Source: Hydractinia symbiolongicarpus
Lineage: Eukaryota; Cnidaria; Hydrozoa; Anthoathecata; Hydractiniidae
Direction of reading: 5' to 3'
Assembly (NCBI RefSeq): GCF_029227915.1
Contig: NC_079879.1
Location: 27,904,501 to 27,968,500, forward strand
DNA: 64,000 nt
Shown here: positions 19,301 to 32,389 of the stretch, piece after piece
How positions within the stretch are numbered: position 1 is the stretch's first letter
How the letters are laid out: every line of letters begins with the position of its first letter
Translations under genes and position numbers: made by a program
Notes under the pieces: model-generated
Seen by the model: only the letters and a program-made list of their open reading frames with translations
The model's database searches: none
What the model was told of the DNA's origin: nothing

Positions 19301-20071
19301 ACAAAGCTTTACAGACAAATGTTGAACACAATAACGGTACGACTTACCAACGGTAATTGCGATGTACGTTTCTTGACAGAAGTATCTAGTTGTACAGAGA
19401 ATAGAGTTTTCATGCTTATCGACGCATACTTTAAGCAAATTAAAAGAATATAAAATTAACGGAAATAATCCTGTGAATGACCCTTTTCTGTAATAGACCA
19501 AAATGCAAAACGTTATTTTCCCTAAGGATACATTTCTCTAACCTCAATATTTGAAATATGCACTTATTATTATATGATGACAAACAGAATTTGAAGGACA
19601 TTCTTTGAGTTATTGTTGCCCAAATTAAGAGTTCATTACGTTTTTCTTCATATAACAAAGTAAATTTACGCTAATTTGAAAATATATGAACATTTGCAAA
19701 TTTAAATCAACTAAAAATATTGCTAACAAAGAGTAAAAATCAGCAACGCCTACAAAAATTAAAAGGTGATCAAGTAGAATGCCTCTGACAAAAATAAAGT
19801 TGATAGATCTTAAATTTTGTAGTCCTTGTCGGTACTTATTATGGTTCGATTTTTACAATAAACTCTTCCTCAGTTTAAAGTTCAAACTGTAAAGGAGGAT
19901 AGGTTTTTATATTTTTGGCAAGAAAAGAATCCTTAAAAGGTAAAAAACAAACAAAATTATACACGTTATTGCCCATGATAACTTTGAACACCTTTGACAT
20001 CGATCAAATACTCCTGGTAAGAAGCTTTGCAACAAGTTATTATGCATAAAAGCACAAATTATTCTCCTTAC

Positions 20072-20483
20072 CTTCTATGCTTTTATCTGATGGAGGTGAA
20101 GTGGGAATCAGGGAGACTTGGTGACTTGGTTGCCATTGTTTAAATCTTGATGGTTTTGGTGGGGGTGGGGGTGGTGTTTTTTTCTTTTTTAAAGTATGTG
20201 TCTGTATTGGTAATTGTGGTGGTAGAAGTGGTTGGGATATTTCATCTATTTCTTCCTGCATCTGTTGAATCTGTCTCTGTTGTAACTCCTCAACTATTTT
20301 ATCAAAAGGATTCGAATATGTCACTGTTTTTTTCTTATCAGCTTCATTTACTTCGAAAATCGCTTTTGCATCTTGAACTGAAACACCTGTTTCTATTTGC
20401 CTTTCATATTTTATGGTCTCCGTTTTGTTAAAAACGTTAAAAGCCTTTGAAAGTTTGTTAACAAACTGAAAGCCTGAAGCCAT
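20072..20483 (-). CDS. Proline-rich protein, first exon
   Basis: Starts at ATG 20483 and runs 137 codons to a donor GTAAGG (20071 leftwards), ending in phase 1; the open frame reads ten more codons into the intron. Not recognised. Visible features: an amphipathic N-terminus, an NPF tripeptide in the middle (possible EH-domain ligand), a Gln/Glu-rich helical stretch, a Lys run followed by six prolines (SH3/WW/EVH1-type ligand), and a Ser/Pro tail. The composition suggests a cytoplasmic adaptor. It might be the 5' exon of the kinase on the same strand or an independent gene whose other exons are not seen. Confidence 0.5.
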
Positions 20484-23137
20484 AATTTTTATATAATTTA
20501 TGACAATGTACTGCGTGATTGGTAATTAGTTTAACCTCTTGTCTGCTCGTGCTCTTAAAGTTTAATTTATGTTTTACTGGAAGATTCCCTTGTATAGTTT
20601 ATTTAATTCCTTTTATTGGCAAAGCAGGGTTGGCTAATATGGCTCTTGCGTGATACGAAACGATGTAGCTTGTTTTCTTGTGCGATGTATACTTAAATCT
20701 TTTTGATTTATCTATAACAAAATAAACGATTTCAATTTACAGCAACACATTTTATCAAGCGGTTTGGACTTTCGTGTTGTCTGTAGATTACGTTTATAAC
20801 ACATATCTTAAATATAAATAAAATTTTGTGTCTTAACTATTTTAGTTAAAAGAAGTTGTGGTAAAGTGTAAAAAAAACAACAATAAACTAAAAAACTTGA
20901 TCTGAAATCAGGATTTGATCATAATTTAATTAACCTTTAGCCCATTCAGCGCACTTTTAGATTTTATGCATCTTTCCGTACCTTTCCATCCTCTGTTAAA
21001 AAAGGAGTCAATGTTGTATACAGTCTCTTCTAATCATTGTTTAAAAAACTGCAAGAAGACCTTTTTTTTTCGAAATACATATTGCGAAATCGAAATCATA
21101 TTGCGAAATCACTATTCGCCAACAATAATATCAAGGAAAACTAATGGTTCGTGCTATTTATGGTGCAAAGAACGTTTACTTTGGGAAATGTGATCTCAGA
21201 CAATAACACCGGGTAAAGAGCCATCTTTAAACCTTTTTGTTTTTTTGTTTTTTTGTGACGTGTGTATTTTTTAATTATAGCACTACACAGTGCTTCTATA
21301 GGAATATCAGATTCGACATTTCTTTATTTTTTTGTGGATTTTTTAGATGAAGATATCAAAAGACATTATAAAACCTTGATGATTATGTATTTTTCGTTTA
21401 AAGTTGTGGAAATATTAGTACAGAAGGTCTTTTTAATTCCATGCCGTTGTTTTCGTAGACTTAACTGAAAATTCTGGACGTAACTAGTTTATGTTTTTCT
21501 GTTACGTGGCCACAGGTTACTAATTACATTGTACTTTTATTCTCCTCAATTTAATGATCATCTGCTTGATTTTTATAATTCTTCAACAGCCTTAGCTATC
21601 ATAAAAAGACGTTTTTTCTTTAACAGCTAGCTTTTTATTTAATTAGGTTCAATACACACATTAGTATAACATTAAAACTTGTTACTGAACTACACGCAAT
21701 GTACATATATATTTCATTATTCAAAAGTTTTTTTTTGAAAAGGATACCTGTTTTCTTTTACTTGCTCCTGTTAGTCAATCTCTTGATGATGCTCCCTCGG
21801 TTTTTGTATTGCTCTACGAATAAAAGATCCACACATTTTGATGGTGAAAATTTCTTGCAAACGTGTTTTGTTTATTGTTTATACCAAGTATTTTTTGTGA
21901 TTGTATTTGCCGAAGTAATAATAGAACAATTGTTTTTATTGGCCTAGTAGTACAATAAGTGAAAGGACATTGCTCAAATGTTTGTTAGCAAAGGTGGATG
22001 ACAATCGTCATCACGCATTTTTGAACATGAAAAATTAATAAAAATGGTGGAATGTAAACTTTGTAGACGATTGTAAAATTTCTTGATAAACCATGGAGGT
22101 TAAACAAAAAGAAGGAGGTACATCTAAGGGCCGTTTTAAACGGTGACCTAATCGATAAATTATACACCAATTTTATTAAAAATAAAATACTTAACGGAAT
22201 AGTTAACAGTGTATTGTACCGAAAAATTATTGAAAATTTATTAACAGAAGCAAAATAATAGTTTAGTTCCGCTCGGATAGTAGCTATATATGTTTTGATT
22301 TTATTCAGCAATCGTTTAGCAAAGATAAAAGAGTAGAGCCATTCGATAGTATCTACATGTGGTTTCAAATTCAGCAACTCGTACAAATTTATCATGCTAC
22401 AAAGTGTCAATCTTGAATAGAATGAGTGAAAATGAATGGATATTTAACGTAACAAACTTAACAGATGAGGAATAATATATTGAATAACTCTAGCGTATTT
22501 GAACGAAAATTAAATTATTACTTAAGAACTAGTTATTTAAACCCGTAGAAGAATCCACTTAAATATAATGTGCTTCTGATTACAAAAGGTTTTGTCGATA
22601 ATTTTATTAAGAAGGATAAAAAAAACAAATGAAATCCTGTTTAAAAATCAACTAAAAAACGTTTAAAATTTAATGTATGCTTCTTATCACAAAGTGATTT
22701 GTTGCCAATTTCATTAAAAAATCATAAACAATTAATTAAAACTGTTGAACGAATTGGACAACAACAATAACAACGTTGATGCCTGTGACTTTACCCGTAC
22801 AATAATTTATAACAAAGCACCCGTCACGGTAAATTTGAATTAGCATGCAATTAAATTCCTAACTAATGAAATTACTTTATTTTACGACATGATTTCTTCT
22901 ATCCAATTATATTCGTAAACAAAACGTTTATAAAATACCGAAATTTTTTATAGGGAATGTACTCTAAACGCTTTTAAAAGAAAATTGCAAAGCTATAATA
23001 TACTTTGCCTGCTACAGACAGACAGACAGACCCAGTCTCTGTATCAATATATAGATTTTTTAAAAATTTAGTGAAACAGTTTTACTGCAAGAGAGGTTGC
23101 CTAGCTAACTAAGCCTTTTTTAGGAACATCAAGATTC
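20484..23137. other. Non-coding stretch
   Basis: About 2.65 kb, AT-rich. Several frames of 60-140 codons occur, the longest at 21985-22410 (-, 141 codons), but they are rich in Phe/Ile/Leu/Tyr as expected of chance AT-rich frames and show no motif. The segment near 22541-23057 starts with AGAAGAATCCACTT and ends near a CAGACAGACAGAC run. The first motif recurs near 16970, and in inverse or variant form near 30100 and 30605, so it is probably an interspersed repeat. Confidence 0.5.
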
Positions 23138-23142
23138 ATATT
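23138..23142 (+). repeat. Target site duplication (ATATT)
   Basis: ATATT directly precedes the element at 23143 and directly follows it at 24146-24150. Confidence 0.75.
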
Positions 23143-24145
23143 TGTTACACCAGGATATGTCGCAATCAATGTGATATGTCGCAATCAACGGTAAATGTCG
23201 CAACGTCGCCGGTAAATGTCGCAAGTCAACAGTTAATGTCGCAAACCCAACGGTAAATGTCGCAACAGCAAATGTCGCACCAAAATCGATGATCAACGGT
23301 AAATGTCGCACAGATTGAAATCAAAATATTACTCTCAAAATGTTCTACAACATAAGTATCACCGAGGGAAGGAATATAAATTTTCAAGAAGCTAAAAAAG
23401 TTTTATTTACATACGCAAATAATCCTAGCAAACTAAACTTTAATGTTGTCTCGAAATAAACACCGCTTATGAAAAGACCACTTCCTTACGATTTTGTAAT
23501 GTGTATTGAAAGGGAAGACGTTAAAACAATAGTTCGACAAATCGTAAAAGTAAACTTTTTTTTGTTTTTTGTTTTTCTCTCCAGTGGAGGATTCGAAGTA
23601 TCGTATGTAGAGAAAGGATGTTGTGTGGGTAAAGGGATGACTTAGGAAACAAGGGCTTCATCAGACGCATAGGCCTTGTTTCTTATACCACTTTCTACTC
23701 GGTAGTGAAATTGATCTGTGATAGAATCAAAACAACCCGACCTAGCGTAAGCAGCTGGTCATTATGAAGGGTCTGTTTATAAGGAAAGGGTTTCCCTCTA
23801 TATATTTCTTTCTCGATTTGTTTGTGGGCCATGATTAACAGATTTGGTAAGTAGTCGATAACAAACCACGTACGATGATTAGCGAGGTGAAAAAGGAAAG
23901 GGAAAATTCTGCTCTCTAGTTGCTTAAAAAGACTAAGTCACATTATTTCATGGGTAAAAATAATTGGTAGGTAAAAGGCATCTGCAATGGTGAGATTTTA
24001 ATTAGTTGAGAGCACCACTGCGCCTCGGTCCGGTTAAAAACGCCAAGTTAATTAAATCCGATTGAAATATATTTCTATGCTGACAGTAACTGATTTCTGT
24101 TGATTGCGACATTTCACGTTGATTGCGACATATCCTGGTGTAACA
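23143..24145. mobile_element. Non-autonomous TIR element with TGTCGCA repeats
   Basis: A 1003-bp unit with about 48-bp inverted ends starting TGTTACACCAGGATATGTCG (only a few mismatches) and a 5-bp direct flanking repeat ATATT. The left end carries an array of ATGTCGCAA motifs (eight copies in 23155-23310), the right end two inverted copies. Such iterated subterminal motifs are usually transposase-binding sites. No transposase frame is present, so it would need one supplied in trans. The superfamily is not certain; TGT...ACA ends with a short duplication would suit an integrase-like (Ginger/IS481-like) transposase, but this is inference. Confidence 0.8.
23155..23310 (+). repeat. Subterminal TGTCGCA motif array
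   Basis: Eight occurrences of TGTCGCA spaced roughly 14-27 bp apart, mostly in a context of GGTAAATGTCGCAA. Spacing is irregular, so it is a binding-site cluster rather than a strict minisatellite. Confidence 0.8.
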
Positions 24146-25911
24146 ATATTCTCTCATACAAAAGCTTAGACTCACACAAACGTGTTGGAGCAAATTACTA
24201 AAATTTAAATCTATTAATTATCATAACTTATGAATTAATTATTTATAATTATTTGGGTGATTGAGGTCATTTGCGCTCGAAGCAAAGAATTTCCCGATAA
24301 TGATTACGTGAGTAACGAACAATTGAAATAACCAATCAAAAAGCGCGGTCAATATTCTGACTGTGGGAAATTCGTTTGCTGCCCAGCGTTTTTTTCTCCC
24401 ACCTCAACTATTCCGATTTTTCTGGGGTAAACAAAAATTGTGCTGACACTCTTGCCACAGGAGGGGTTGCGTATTAGTAAATATTTTTTGCTCCAAAGTT
24501 AAATAATTTTTGGAACAGAATCGACGTTCGGTAGCTCTTTTTCTTTCATAGAACAAAAGAAAATATCTACTATTTGTTCCTAATTATGCGTTGTTCGTTG
24601 GGTGATGATTTAATATTATTTCTTTCCGTTCTTATTTTCTGAGATTGTTTTTTATCTTTATTTTACGACAATTTCCTTAAAATACGTTACCAAAATTTGT
24701 TTACAAAATTAAATTTGAGAACAAAGCAGCAACCCGTTAAGCAGCTAGCTGTCGCTTACTGTTAATCTCGTGTTAATCGGTAAGTGAGGTAGTGCATAGT
24801 TCAAAGATTCTTATTTTTGTTTTCGTTAAACAGCTAATCTCGGTTTTTATGAACAGGTCTTTTACAGGACAATCTTTATATGAAAGATTATTATATTGTC
24901 TCTATAATAGTACATGTCATTTGTCTGCGTGTAAAAAGAATATCTAGACTTTATTGTATTGGGATGTCATTTGCAGTTTATACTTCCGTCCAGCTTTTCG
25001 TAAAATTAGTGATGTGACTTTGACCTAGACAGACGATGATAGCTAGACATTGCTTTGTATGTCTTTTTGATACCACTTGGCACTTGGACAAAATCAGCGG
25101 GCCCGTTCTTATCAGAACTTTGTCAATTCTAATCGAAATCTAGCGTCATCAATATAACATTATTGTGTATAAATTTATTATTTTTGCTATCTCGCCTGCA
25201 AGAATAGTATTCAGGGGCAGATACAGGAGTTTAAACAAGTTTTATAAAATCACTAAGAAATGGACGTGAAAACTACGCAAGGCATTAAGGGGCTTTTTTC
25301 TAATTAAGCACATAAAATTGCGTTTCTACAATGCATAAAAAACAAGATTAAAAAACCAAGCAGGGACATGCCTAAATATTGGCCACTTTTATACTGAGAT
25401 TTAGAAGCGGGTTTACTTAAAATTACACGTTTCATAAATTGACGGGTTAACACATTCTGTGTTGAGGTGAAATTTTTTGCATGCTTTAAGTCCCTTTTGA
25501 CAATGAATTATTCGCGTGAAGTTACTAAATATGGTAACAGAGAATGTAATAATTTAATACACGTTCAAATACACTATGAGTTATTCTAATCCGTTGAGTT
25601 TCTATTCAAGAGTGAAACTTTGCAGCATGATAATTCTGTACAAGTTGTAAAATTCGATTAGATGTATGCCTTCTTTGATATTTATTGTACCGTATAGTAT
25701 TAACTATTTCGTTAAAGACAATTAATTCTGATATATAAATTTTTAGGATTTACGTACACGGCACTTTGGTTACACTCATAAGCGCAAGAAATGCACACAT
25801 TCAATTTGGTACTTATTACAAAAAATACCCCTGGGAAAACAGCCTCCACGTTGTTTGATGGTGTTCTTACAGGTAGCTAGATTTAGGATTAAAATAGCAT
25901 TTATTACTTAA

Positions 25912-26090
25912 AGGAAACCCCAAAGTGTAAAATTATGTTGGACTTATATTATAGAGAGTAAAAAGTTGGTTAACAAGTCTTTTAAAATTTTTAAAACTGG
26001 AACTATTTTACTAAGTATTAAAGGGAACCCAGGGTATAAAATGATGTTGGACTTATATTATAGAGTTAAAAAGTTTGGCTAACAATTTTT
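25912..26090 (+). repeat. Tandem duplication, ~109-bp period
   Basis: Two diverged copies sharing ATGTTGGACTTATATTATAG (25935 and 26044) and flanking bases. Confidence 0.7.
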
Positions 26091-28468
26091 TTTTAATTTT
26101 CTTTAAAAAGCTCTTTTCGTTCTCAAGATATTCACATATAAAAAAAATTTCAAACCTTTTCAAGCGGATTACTTTCACATTAACAAAAATTAAAAATTTT
26201 TAAGATAAACTTTTGCGATTTTGTCATTTATTAGTATTCAATTTTCTCGCTGGAAATTTTTAAGGTTTAAAACCCATGTCCCACAGTAACTTCTTCGTCC
26301 TTATCATAATGTCACATACATAAGCAATGCAACAACTTTTGCAGGAAAATGAAAACACATAAAGAGAGGTTATTATTAAAATAATATAAATTAATTTCAA
26401 ACCAATTAGTCCCTGCAGCCATTTTGGTGTCAGCGGTATGAAAAACTATGCTAAAAGTCCTACTACTTCAGTAAAAATTAAAATAATGACTTGAAACTTA
26501 GTATTTTATGTTTTAGACCTGTTTGATGAAATGAACCCAATAAATGTTTTTGCTACTTTCATACTTTCTGAGTTTGACAGCATACCAATTTTGACAAGCC
26601 ATGTGTACAGAAAACATTCAAAAGTGATTCTCAGGATTCAAAATAATTCAAACAGATAATATGTGTCCCAGGTTTAGGACCGAATACCTTATCCAGCTCA
26701 GAGAAAGTGGGAATGTGCTTCTAAAGCACAGTGCCAAATACATAATCTAAATTTTATGCCGTATAAATACAAAGTGGTTAGAAAGTTATTTTTTGTCCAC
26801 CTGGATCTGCAACACGTTTACTTGCACTAATCGCTCGGTCTAGTGCCACTCACAATTAATTTTTGAATATCTACAGGAATTTATTATGCAAAATGACTGT
26901 ATTTGCTTTGCAGAAGTAACAATAGGCTTCATCATAGGTCCCGTGAATGTTGGTTTATGAAAAATGTATTATACCTTTAATGCGATAAGCGCTCCACTGG
27001 ATTTGTAATACATGACACTAAGTGTCCTTCATGTGACACAGTTTACCCTTTACTAAGTCATAACCTGGACAGAGACTTTCGGTCTTTCTGCTCCAAGCGA
27101 ATATTACTCCTGGCTATACTTTCCCAAATGTTGTTATTTCATAAAATGTACAAAAATTTATTTATGAAAAATAGGTTGCCGTTTGATAAAAGAAACCGGA
27201 ATATTTGCAGAAATTTATTTATGAAATACAGGTTTCTGTTTGTCAACATATTTAATTAACATTCAATGCCTTACATATCTAACTAGCTAGATACTCAAGT
27301 CTTGACTGTTCACTGTTATGGGAGTTCAAATAGCTAGTTAGCTATCTTTTTTTAAAATGACAGGATGCCTTAAAAATCTTTTGTGTAGCTAGCTACATAA
27401 AAATAATATATTTAGCTCTTGTACTTTATCACTTCAATGTTTAATAACAAATGTGCCCCATAGAGTGGTTCTGCCTTATGATTTTCAGATTTATTTTAGT
27501 CCTCGAGTGCCACACCTCCGTATATATAGAAGTTAATTATCTTTAATGTTCTTAGGTGCTCCTGGTATGAAGGGATGGGTTAAACAATATGTTAAAGTCG
27601 TTGCAGAAATTTCTAGGAAATCCCGAATTAGTCGAGAGAGATTGGAGAATTTAATAATCAAATAATATTTTAAATTTTACTAAAGCCTATTCAATTTGTA
27701 GTTTATGGTTAATCACACTTTTAATATACTAAACTAGCAGCCTTACTTTCTTAAAAACATCTTCAGTGAAAAAAAAATAATAAAACCTAAGTTTGTTGAT
27801 TTCAAATAGAAAATAAAATGAAAATCAATAATAAAATGTAATTTAACCCGTAGGAACTAAGAAATACTTAATGAGAAATTTGAAAGGGTGAAAAGATTTA
27901 ACGACACACAGGACGTGCAGCTTTAGTTAATTCTTTTGTTGCTTTTGCAACATCTGGATTGTTTTTTTCTGAAACATGACGGTATTTCTTACATGAAGTT
28001 TTTAGGGTCCAAATTTAATTACAATTACTTCTTATCGAAAGTTATGATTTTTTTTTCAAGATATGCACGATTTTTCCGACAAAAAAGTCTTAAACAATAA
28101 AAATTCTCTTAAAAATATTCAAAACGACTTAATACCAAACAATAATTTATTCAGCATAATAGTGAAAATAATATTTTCTGTTCATATGGTTTAAGTTAAT
28201 AGTTAGTAGGCTTCATACCTGAATATACCTGAAAATTTTTCGCACAAAGTCTTTCACATATTTTTAATTTTCTCATATATGGTTCTCAATGTTTATTCTC
28301 TTAAATTTTTCTATATCCGCGAATTTTTATTTCTCTCCGTTTAAATCTTACTTCGAAAATTTTATATTTTGTTATTTTTGTTTTACACAGGTCTCTCATT
28401 GATAACAGTAACATTTACATATATCTTGTATATATTATACTGACGTAGATAAACCTGTATAAAGATGA

Positions 28469-28494
28469 ATAATAATAATAATAATAATAATAAT
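28469..28494 (+). repeat. (AAT)n microsatellite
   Basis: About nine consecutive AAT units. Confidence 0.9.
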
Positions 28495-28556
28495 TTAACA
28501 TTTACTAAAATTCACGAAATCTTATTTTCTGCTCTTAATGAATATTTATCTTTCAG

Positions 28557-28654
28557 ATGACTATCAATTTGCAAGTAATATTATTACTGCGATCGTCTTA
28601 TTGGCTATCACACTGATTTTAAACCAATTAATTTTATGTTTTTCAAACATAAAG
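28557..28654 (+). CDS. Candidate membrane-spanning exon
   Basis: A 98-bp segment between a strong acceptor (TTATCTTTCAG) and a donor (AAAG/GTTAGT). In the one fully open frame (entry phase 1, exit phase 0) it encodes 32 residues with a hydrophobic helix of about 20 (ITAIVLLAITLILNQLILC), followed by a polar SNIK end, as expected of a type I transmembrane exon. No extracellular-domain exon is recognised upstream. It could belong with the tyrosine-motif tail exon at 32673, but the phases do not join directly, so a small exon would be missing; a 14-bp candidate lies at 28701-28714. Short open segments are common in AT-rich DNA, so this remains a candidate. Confidence 0.3.
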
Positions 28655-31600
28655 GTTAGTTTGTCATTTTTTTGTTCATGACTTAAATTGTGATTGCAAG
28701 TCTCAAATACCCAGGTATGAATACTTAAGACCGACCAGCTGTAAAAGCAATATGTTGAAACGAACTGTATAAGTCGCAGAAAGTATGAAAAGAGGGTATG
28801 CAGCTAATGGGTCTAATTAGATTCTTATCTAACTGATACTGTTTACTCGCTCCATATGCTCAGTGGCTAATTAAATAAAGATCTTAACATCAAAACTGTG
28901 CTTTCAAGAAATGTAACGGAAAAGAAAAAGAAGCATTTGGAACACTATAAAATTTAATGCTGGCGAAGTCAATTTCTTCACTTGCAAAATACTTTAACTA
29001 TAGTTTAATGCTTTCCTCGGGATAATAACCTGTTATCGGAAATTATAAAGAGAAGGCATCAGAACCTAACAGGAATGTATTCCAAAAAGGTAAAAACGTA
29101 TGGTTTGTAAATTTTAGCATTAAAAATTTTTATACTGAAATCTGAGATTTGGTAAGAAATATAGAGTACTACCGTTGTTCTGTGGAAGAATCGACTGAAT
29201 CCCTCATTGAATCCATGTAAGGCATACCAAACAAAAACATAAAACACAATAATTTGAATTTTTAACTATCTGCATTATTCTATATTAATACCCGCTGGAA
29301 CAAAACGTTTAACAATATAAGCAGGTGCGAAAAAGTAAAAAATAAATAAAATAAAAATGCAAAATGTCTAACAAAATAAATGTGTCTAACAACAATCAAG
29401 TATAAAAGTTAAATCTGCTAAAACTCTACTTGCTTTAACCATGCCAAAAGTACAGCCGGGAAAAAAACATAACAGATATAAAAAACTTCAACATCCTTAA
29501 GCCATACAAAAAAGGTAATTTTAAAATTTTCACAATATACAGTTTGCAACACATCGTACCAAAATTAGACATCGAGTATACTGCATGCTGCAACCCTCCC
29601 AAATTTATACACAGAATCTAAGAAATTAACAGTCAACGACACATAGAAATAAAATATAAAAAATTGAATGATTTTAGTATGTTACTTTCTGCCCTCTACC
29701 GCAATACTTTAATCCATAATACTTACAGACCCAAACCCAAGTCAACCCAAAACAATTATTTGTCTTATCACATATTATCACATTACAGAAAATGTCAAAG
29801 ATGGAAAAATCAGTCATTTCGGTAATATATTTACCTCTCCCATAAAAGTTTAAAAAATATAAAACAACAACATCTTGCAAGGTTGTTTTTTCGATTATAT
29901 TTCAAATTTTCTTCCTTAGCAAATGTTGATAACAAATTAAAAAATTAAAAAAAAATTATTTCTACCATTTGTATACTTAAAATTTTTAAATCTCACAGTT
30001 TTTAAACGTTTGGCAATAACATTTTTTGTGTATTGACAGTTCCTTGCAAACTTCATCCAAATTCAACTGATATGTTTTTCCATTGTGTTTTTGCCTAAGT
30101 GGATTTTTCCACAGGTCTCAGTGACTAGTCACTTATAATAATAAGAAGCTTCCGCCAGTCTGTCTGCACCTTTTACAAAGTCGATCATATTCTTTACATT
30201 TTCTTTAACAAATTTTTTAAAACATTGCCTATAAAATGGTTCTGTAAGTTCCCAGAAAAAGTATATTAGATTTGGTAAAGTCGTTGCATTGCACTTTTAA
30301 ATTTAATGGCAAAATAACCAGGGGTAACCAGGGACCAGCAGGGGCCAAATTGGGACTAATTTCCTTGGTCAACCCACCTGTTTTTGAACAGACGGGTTAA
30401 AGACGTCGAAAACCTCTTAAATACCCATATCTCTGTAACTTTTCGTCAAAAGCGCATGATCCTTTACAATTTTTTTCATCACTGTTTTAAGCTCTACATA
30501 TTGCCGGCAACGAGCTAAAAAATTCTTTAAAATATATCTTTTATATGCACTGCTGACTTCAGCAAAACCCTTAAAACAACCTATATTTTTTATCATTTAT
30601 CAAGCCTAAGTGGATTATTCCATTATCGACTAGTTTAATATAAAAGAGGCGCTAAGTTTAATATACAACAAAGTACACAATATACAAAAAATACTCATTT
30701 TATAAACAATATATTTATTTTCCTTTTAAAATTACTTCAATTAATATTATCTGTCCTTCTTCTCCTGGTCAGTCTAAACATTTTTAAAAACACTCTCAAA
30801 ATAGAAGAAAGGTGAAACTTGTGGACATTAAAATCTTATATGTTTTTATATAAAACATTTTTTTCTGTATTCAGGCTTTGTTAATTTTTGCGGAGAGTAG
30901 CGGAGCCTATTTCCTCATTATATAAGCCAAATATAAGGGAAAAGAAGTACGATGGAGAGCATATAGCATTTCTATGCGATTTCGTCCCTATACATCCGAA
31001 TTATAAAAATTCAAACAAAAAATCACAGTAATCCAGCAATTTAATGTGGTCATTCTTTAGTACAGTTTATAGTAAGCGAGACAACGTGTTTATCAAAGAG
31101 CAAATCGATGGAGTGTTTGTTGTTTTTTAAAGATGGTGCCAAGCGGAAAATGGGGACGAACTGATATTTTCAAGAAAACGAAAGAGGGAAGTATAAATAG
31201 CTAGCTAGTATATCACTATTTTTTACATGTAATGAACCTCTTTTCACCCACACCTAACTAGCAAATAACTACCAACATATGTCGCAAAATAAGCTGGTAT
31301 AACACTACCAAATTGGCTAGCTAGCAGCATAAACTAGGTAGTTAACCAGCACAAAACTGTTTTTCTCACTAGCTACTTATCTGACATAAAACTGGCTACT
31401 TGGCCGGCATAAAATTAGCTATGTAGCTAGATTTAAATGATCCTTAAGACATATTTTCTAGTCATACACATACTGCACAATGAGTTAATTATGCTCTGAT
31501 TAGGAAAGTACCATCAAATATCTACAATTATCCACAAAATATGTTGGTTCTAACAATTTTAGACAAGAAACTAAGAACCAAAAGTTTAGCCAAATCAGCA

Positions 31601-31937
31601 AAAGAACATTGGTATAGACATATATTCTTTTTAGCAGAAGAGCCTGAACTTTTTTTATAAATAAAAGAATAAATGCAACCTCCATAATTTGTTTTTTGCA
31701 ACCTTGTCCATAGTATTTATATTGAAAATTGTTCGGGACTATGCGGTTTTTTTCGGGCAAATACCTGACCTTTTTCAAAAAGCCGAACTCGCCCGAAAAC
31801 GCCCGCACTTTTTACGGCGTATGCGGCTTATCGGCACCCTCGTGCCAAATATACCAAACTAGGTGCCATATTTTTTAGTAAAAAGACTGAGCATATATAA
31901 GATGCACATGTAAAGTTTTTCATATATATATAATCAT
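28655..31937. other. Non-coding stretch
   Basis: 3.3 kb, AT-rich. It contains degenerate TAGCTAGC-rich repeats (31195-31430), variants of the AAGTGGATT repeat (30100, 30605), and a CG-richer end (31740-31850) that looks like part of an interspersed repeat. The - strand frame at 31500-31808 runs through that repeat and is not taken as a gene. Confidence 0.45.
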
Positions 31938-32005
31938 GCCCTGTTGGTCTAATGGCTATGACACTCATGCAAATGAGAGATCCAGGTTCAAATCCTGGAC
32001 AGGGC
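31938..32005 (+). tRNA. tRNA-like gene or pseudogene with shortened anticodon arm
   Basis: 68 bases with a perfect 7-bp acceptor stem (GCCCTGT/ACAGGGC), a perfect 5-bp T stem (CCAGG/CCTGG) with loop TTCAAAT, an A-box-like TGGTCTAATGG and a B-box GGTTCAAATCC. The anticodon region instead folds as a 5-bp stem (CTCAT/ATGAG, 31964-31977) closed by four bases, GCAA, so there is no normal seven-base loop and the isotype is undefined. Probably a deleted tRNA copy whose promoter boxes and two stems survive. An isolated copy of a tRNA-derived repeat is the alternative. Confidence 0.6.
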
Positions 32006-32389
32006 TAGGAAAAACATAATTATCTTGCACTTACAACAACCAGGTAAATGTTTCGCCTTTTTCGTGGACTTCTCTAATTATTTCTATATCTTGACTTTTT
32101 AATGTTGTTGTCATTGGAACCAAGTTAACTTTTAATCTCAGATTTATTAAAAATTGATAGTTTTTTTGGCGTTATGACCGATTGTTTAAATATTTGTATT
32201 AGCACATAATTCTGCTAACATGATTCACTGTATATATATTGACCGGATATAAATTTGAGAGCTTTGTTTGAGCTACTGAATTTGAAATATTTGCATCTCA
32301 ATATTTTCTATACTCCTGGATTAATATGATACATATCTTAGATATATCGAGTATACGAATCTTTGAGTTGTAGGGGGATTCTCTATTAA
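32006..32389. other. Non-coding stretch
   Basis: No gene, repeat or regulatory site recognised. Confidence 0.5.

Larger units (their letters stand above)
16348..20039. other. Intergenic or intronic stretch
   Basis: 3.7 kb of AT-rich DNA with only short chance frames. It holds an inverted repeat (17351-17407), a pyrimidine/purine-rich patch near 18007-18050, a 79-bp tandem duplication (18224-18381) and a telomere-like patch (19269-19300). It may be the intron joining the 20072-20483 exon to the kinase. The two phases disagree at the best acceptor and agree only at a weaker one, ending near 16337. Confidence 0.5.
24146..28556. other. Non-coding stretch with weak exon candidates
   Basis: 4.4 kb with no long frame. 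A CCAAT box (24332-24336) and a nearby GCGCGG lie upstream of a good donor GTAAGTGAGG at 24780, which might be a promoter and leader exon. Splice-flanked open segments at 25747-25872 (TTTTTAG...GTAGCT) and 27556-27665 (TTCTTAG...TAA) are phase-compatible but short enough to arise by chance. A 109-bp-period duplication lies at 25912-26090 and an (AAT)n run at 28469-28494. Confidence 0.35.

Noticed and set aside
21985-22410. 141-codon frame on the - strand
   Set aside because: Phe/Ile/Leu/Tyr-rich with no motif or splice context. About the longest frame expected by chance in this much AT-rich DNA.
25747-27665. Two-exon mini-gene (25791-25872 joined to 27556-27665)
   Set aside because: Phases agree and both splice sites are passable, but 28 and 36 codons open is expected by chance at this base composition and no family is recognised.
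31500-31808. 102-codon frame on the - strand
   Set aside because: Runs through a GC-richer interspersed-repeat-like end and an AT-rich stretch of different composition; no recognisable protein.
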